A stretch of DNA of 9,115 nucleotides. Source: Chloroflexota bacterium (GTDB lineage Bacteria > Chloroflexota > UBA5177 > JANWHV01). Each line of letters begins with the position of its first letter. The stretch's first letter is position 1. The DNA lies in contig JANWHV010000228.1 in the NCBI GenBank assembly GCA_025450255.1, positions 1 through 9,115 of the forward strand, in the 5' to 3' direction. The notes under the pieces were generated by a model. That model ran no database searches. It saw nothing but the letters and a program-made list of their open reading frames with translations, and was not told the origin of the DNA. Made by a program: the position numbers and the translations under genes. Shown piece after piece: positions 6,417-9,115 of this stretch.

Positions 6417-7690
6417 CCGAGGCAGATCGACAAGACAATCCATTCCCGACGCATACGCTGGCGAACGGACTGCGTATCGTGGCACAGCCCATGCACGGCG
6501 TGGAATCGCTCGCGGTGGGATTTTGCGTGGCGACGGGCGCCCGGGATGAACGCGAGGATCAGTCTGGAATCAGTCATTTTGTCGATGGGTTGGCATTTCA
6601 AGGCACGGCTCGGCGCGACGTGCGCGAGCTGACCGAGGCGTTCGAGGACCTGGGGGCGCGACACGACGCGTCGGCCGGCACCGAGTTGTTCTGGTACACG
6701 GCCCAGGCCCTTGCCCGGCACCTCGATACGGTCGTGCCGCTGATGGCGGAAGTCGTCCGTCAGCCGCGCTTCGACAAGGACGAGGCCGAGAAAGTACGGG
6801 ATCGACAGCTACAGGAGCTCGCCGCGCTTGAGGACGAGCCTATGCACAAGGTGCTCGACGTATTGCAGCACGAGTTCTTCCACGGACACCCGTATGGGAA
6901 CAACTCCCTGGGCACGGAAGCCACGGTGCGCGGGCTATCCGTCGACGCGCTGCGGGCGTTCTGGAGCGCCACGCACCTACCGAACAATACGATTTTCGCG
7001 GCCGCCGGGAAGCTAGACTTCGACAGCCTGGTGAAGGCGGTGGAGGCGGCGTGCGGCAACTGGACCCCTGGCGAGGTGAATCCGTTGCCCGGTGCGCCCG
7101 AGTATGCGCCGCGGACCAGCATCATCCTGCGGGAGAGCAACCAGCAGCACATCGGACTGGGAATGCAAGGGGTACCGATTGGGCATCCTGACTACTATGC
7201 CGTGGTGCTGATGGGGACAATCCTCGGCGGCACGATGAGCTCGCGGTTGTTCACCGAGGTGCGTGAGAAGCGCGGCCTGGCCTATGGCGTCGGCGCGTAC
7301 CCGCTCAGCTTGCGCGACGCCGGCATGATCCGGATCTATGCCGGGACGACGCCTCCCAAGGCGCACGAGACGGTGGCCGTCACGCTCGAGGAGCTGCGAA
7401 AGCTGGAGGCCGACGGCGTACGCGAGGACGAGTTGGCGCGGGCCAAAACCGTGCTCAAAAGCCGCGTGATCATGGCAGGCGAGAATTCGCGCGTTCGGCG
7501 CAGCGCGATCGGCGCCGCTCTGTGGTACGAGGGCCGGGTGCGCACGCTTGACGAGGTACGGACCTTGATCGAGGCAGTAACCACGGACCAGATTCAGGCC
7601 GCGGCGCAACGGTTGCGCATTTCCTCACAGTTCACCTTGACCGCCATTGGCCCACGCAGCGCGGAGGAGCTTCTCGGCAATGAGCACTGA
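6413..7690 (+). CDS. M16 family peptidase-like subunit lacking the zinc motif (Arg/Tyr-type subunit)
   Basis: M16B proteins are roughly 45-kDa clam-shell metallopeptidases related to the mitochondrial processing peptidase. This 425-residue protein has the two-domain M16 layout: N-terminal domain about 12-200 and C-terminal domain about 235-420. The inverted zinc motif HxxEH is replaced by HFVDG (H55, D58, G59), so the glutamate and second histidine are lost, and it should not bind catalytic zinc. It keeps the C-terminal substrate-binding pair in LFTEVREKRGLAYGVGAY, with R284 and Y291 seven residues apart. There is no signal peptide, so it is probably cytoplasmic. The ATG start has a strong AAGGAG (6402-6407). 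Its stop overlaps the next M16 gene by 11 bp, indicating coupled synthesis of two subunits. I infer a non-zinc partner in a heterodimer. Confidence 0.93.
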   Translation: MTEADRQDNPFPTHTLANGLRIVAQPMHGVESLAVGFCVATGARDEREDQSGISHFVDGLAFQGTARRDVRELTEAFEDLGARHDASAGTELFWYTAQALARHLDTVVPLMAEVVRQPRFDKDEAEKVRDRQLQELAALEDEPMHKVLDVLQHEFFHGHPYGNNSLGTEATVRGLSVDALRAFWSATHLPNNTIFAAAGKLDFDSLVKAVEAACGNWTPGEVNPLPGAPEYAPRTSIILRESNQQHIGLGMQGVPIGHPDYYAVVLMGTILGGTMSSRLFTEVREKRGLAYGVGAYPLSLRDAGMIRIYAGTTPPKAHETVAVTLEELRKLEADGVREDELARAKTVLKSRVIMAGENSRVRRSAIGAALWYEGRVRTLDEVRTLIEAVTTDQIQAAAQRLRISSQFTLTAIGPRSAEELLGNEH

Positions 7691-8960
7691 AACAGCACAG
7701 GCACCGGCCACCAGCGGGAATGGTCAATTTGACCAGCACGTGCTGCCGAATGGACTTCAACTGCTCGGCCAGTACATGGAAGACGTACAGAGCGTGTCGG
7801 CATGCTTTTACGTGCGGACCGGAGCGCGTGACGAGGAGCCGGCGGTAGGCGGTGTCTCGCATTTTCTCGAGCATATGACCTTCAAGGGGACGCCCACGAG
7901 GACGTATGAAGACATCAACCGTGAATTCGAGGCCATGGGCGCCGAGAATAACGCCGGGACGGGCCACGAGTTTACCTATTTCTATGCCAAGGTTCTGCGG
8001 GAATACGTGCCGGAGCTGGTGACGCTGCTGGCGGATATGATGCGGCCAAAGCTGGACCAGGCGGACTTCACGCAGGAGCGGGACGTGATCCTCGAGGAGA
8101 TCGCCCGCTACGAGGACCAGCCACATTCAAAACTCTTCAATTACCTGATGGAGCACTATTACAAGCCGAGCGGGCTGAGCCGCCCGGTGCTCGGAACCGC
8201 CGAGACGATTTCGGCGATGACCGTCGAGCAAATGCGCGACTATTGGTCACGCCGGTATGGCGCGAACAACATGATCTTCGCCATCGCGGGGCGGTACGAC
8301 TGGGAGGCCGTGCGGGCGCAGGTCGAGGGCCTCTGCGGCGCCTGGAGCACGGGCGAGACGGGCCGAACGCCGATACGGGTACAGCCGGAAACCGGCCTAT
8401 TTGTGTACCACCGACCGGACCTGCAGCAGCAGTTGGTGGAAATTGGTTTTCCGGGCGTCTCGTTCAGCGACCCCGATCGCTACGCCGCCGAAGTACTGGG
8501 CACAATCCTGGGCGACAGTACCGGATCACGGCTGTACTGGCAGGTGCAGGAAACCGGCCTTGCCGAGGGCGTGGGCGGCGACTACTTTGCCATGGACGGG
8601 ACCGGCATGTTGTTCATATCGGCCAGCCTCCAGCCGGCAAAAACAAAGAAGGCTCTCGAGGCAATTCGCCAGGTGATCGACAAGCTGCAACGCGATCCGA
8701 TTGGCGAGGACGAGCTGCGACGCGCCAAGACGAAGTTGTTGAGCAGACTGGTGATGAGCGGTGAGAGCACTAATTCGCGCATGTTGAGCCTCTGCGGGTC
8801 ATGGGTTGCGCTGGGGAGACTGGAGACGCTGGAGGAGGAAGCGGCGCAGGTTGACGCGGTGACACTGGACGACCTGTATCGGTTACGGGAGCGCGTTCCG
8901 CTTGACGCGCATCAGGTCACGGTTGCGCTTGGCTCACTCACAGAGCAGGACCTTGGGTGA
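7680..8960 (+). CDS. M16 family zinc metallopeptidase, catalytic subunit
   Basis: This 426-residue M16B peptidase has an intact inverted zinc motif in SHFLEHMTFKGT (H61, E64, H65), and the distal acidic zinc-ligand region ERDVILEEI (133-141) is present. The C-terminal Arg/Tyr site is eroded: the counterpart segment reads LYWQVQETGLAEGVGG (285-300), where Arg is Gln, Tyr is Glu and one residue is missing. The preferred start is ATG 7680, preceded by GGAGGAG (7663-7669), and gives MSTETAQAP. An in-frame TTG at 7647 would add 11 residues inside the upstream gene and is less likely. No signal peptide or membrane segment is seen, so a cytoplasmic location is expected. The gene overlaps the upstream M16 gene and is followed 73 bp later by tsaE. 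Substrate unknown. Confidence 0.95.
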   Translation: MSTETAQAPATSGNGQFDQHVLPNGLQLLGQYMEDVQSVSACFYVRTGARDEEPAVGGVSHFLEHMTFKGTPTRTYEDINREFEAMGAENNAGTGHEFTYFYAKVLREYVPELVTLLADMMRPKLDQADFTQERDVILEEIARYEDQPHSKLFNYLMEHYYKPSGLSRPVLGTAETISAMTVEQMRDYWSRRYGANNMIFAIAGRYDWEAVRAQVEGLCGAWSTGETGRTPIRVQPETGLFVYHRPDLQQQLVEIGFPGVSFSDPDRYAAEVLGTILGDSTGSRLYWQVQETGLAEGVGGDYFAMDGTGMLFISASLQPAKTKKALEAIRQVIDKLQRDPIGEDELRRAKTKLLSRLVMSGESTNSRMLSLCGSWVALGRLETLEEEAAQVDAVTLDDLYRLRERVPLDAHQVTVALGSLTEQDLG

Positions 8961-8974
8961 CCAAGTACACCGCG

Positions 8975-9009
8975 CCGGATGGCGCATCCGGACCGGGGGC
9001 ACGTTCCCC
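8975..9009 (+). other. Two small stem-loops between the M16 gene and tsaE
   Basis: CCGGATG/CATCCGG flank GCG (8975-8991), a perfect 7-bp stem with a 3-base loop, followed by a shorter GGGG/CCCC pair (8996-9009). No T-run follows, so intrinsic termination is not shown. They may modulate or process the transcript between the genes. Confidence 0.4.
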
Positions 9010-9033
9010 ATCGGACCAGGATAGGCCGTAACG

Positions 9034-9115
9034 ATGCTGCAAACCAAAACGATGCTGGACTTCATCAGCCAGAGCCCAGAGCAAACTCTTCTCGCCGGCG
9101 AGCATCTGGGCGCCG
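9034..9115 (+). CDS. tsaE: TsaE, tRNA t6A biosynthesis ATPase (5' end only)
   Basis: TsaE is the ATPase that works with TsaB and TsaD (using TsaC product) to form N6-threonylcarbamoyladenosine at position 37 of ANN-decoding tRNAs. Only 27 codons are inside the window. The segment FISQSPEQTLLAGEHLGA has the family's N-terminal pattern, in which a Ser-Pro-Glu-x-Thr turn is followed by a helix ending in LG/LA just before the Walker A region. That ATP-binding loop lies beyond the edge. ATG 9034 is the first start after an in-frame TAG (9022-9024) and has AGGATAGG about 8 bases upstream. A second ATG at 9052 is possible. The call rests on a short match, so it is moderately certain. Confidence 0.7.
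   Translation, partial: MLQTKTMLDFISQSPEQTLLAGEHLGA

Noticed and set aside
6266..6721. 151-codon minus-strand frame spanning the intergenic region and the first M16 gene start
   Set aside because: It covers the M16 start and Shine-Dalgarno region antisense, and the product is low-complexity arginine- and proline-rich.
7013..7609. 198-codon minus-strand frame within the first M16 gene
   Set aside because: Antisense to a well-supported M16 coding region; no recognisable domain.
6413..7690. Pseudogene call for the first M16 gene because the zinc motif is broken
   Set aside because: The frame is full length, has a strong ribosome site, overlaps its partner gene and keeps the Arg/Tyr pair, so a functional non-zinc subunit is more likely.
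8957..9031. 24-codon GTG-start frame overlapping the second M16 stop (GTGA)
   Set aside because: Weak start, proline/glycine-rich meaningless product, and it spans the stem-loops; more likely non-coding spacer.

Overview
The window is GC-rich bacterial DNA of housekeeping character. It contains two divergent gene blocks, with no insertion sequence, CRISPR array, rRNA or tRNA that I could recognise. A leftward block (minus strand, about 92-6014) reads, in transcription order, yqeY-like, pgpH (7TM-HD c-di-AMP phosphodiesterase family), ybeY (rRNA endonuclease), lysS and galU. A rightward block (plus strand, from 6413) holds two adjacent M16B-type peptidase genes and then the first 27 codons of tsaE, cut by the window edge. 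The first 100 bases also show an open frame on the plus strand that may be the tail of an unidentified gene converging on galU.

The organism cannot be named from this window. The yqeY/pgpH/ybeY neighbourhood is typical of Firmicutes and of several deep-branching phyla (for example Armatimonadota- or Eremiobacterota-like lineages). GC content above 60% argues against a typical low-GC Firmicute. This placement is an inference.

Region by region: 1-102 possible 3' end of an unknown gene; 92-985 galU; 986-1091 gap with a small hairpin; 1092-2618 lysS; 2619-2781 gap with weak promoter-like sequence; 2782-3285 ybeY; 3286-3405 gap with a perfect 16-bp inverted repeat; 3406-5553 pgpH; 5565-6014 yqeY; 6015-6412 divergent control region with candidate promoters, a perfect 19-bp tandem duplication and short upstream ORFs; 6413-7690 and 7680-8960 the two M16 genes, overlapping by 11 bp; 8961-9033 gap with two small stem-loops; 9034 onward tsaE.

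The leftward genes share a theme of translation and RNA quality (ybeY, lysS, yqeY) plus cyclic-di-AMP turnover (pgpH) and UDP-glucose supply (galU). The rightward block couples a probable two-subunit cytoplasmic metallopeptidase to a tRNA t6A-modification gene. The most notable feature is that the two M16 proteins have lost opposite halves of the catalytic apparatus: the first lacks the zinc motif but keeps the Arg/Tyr pair, and the second keeps the zinc motif but lacks the Arg/Tyr pair. This predicts an obligate heterodimer sharing one active site.
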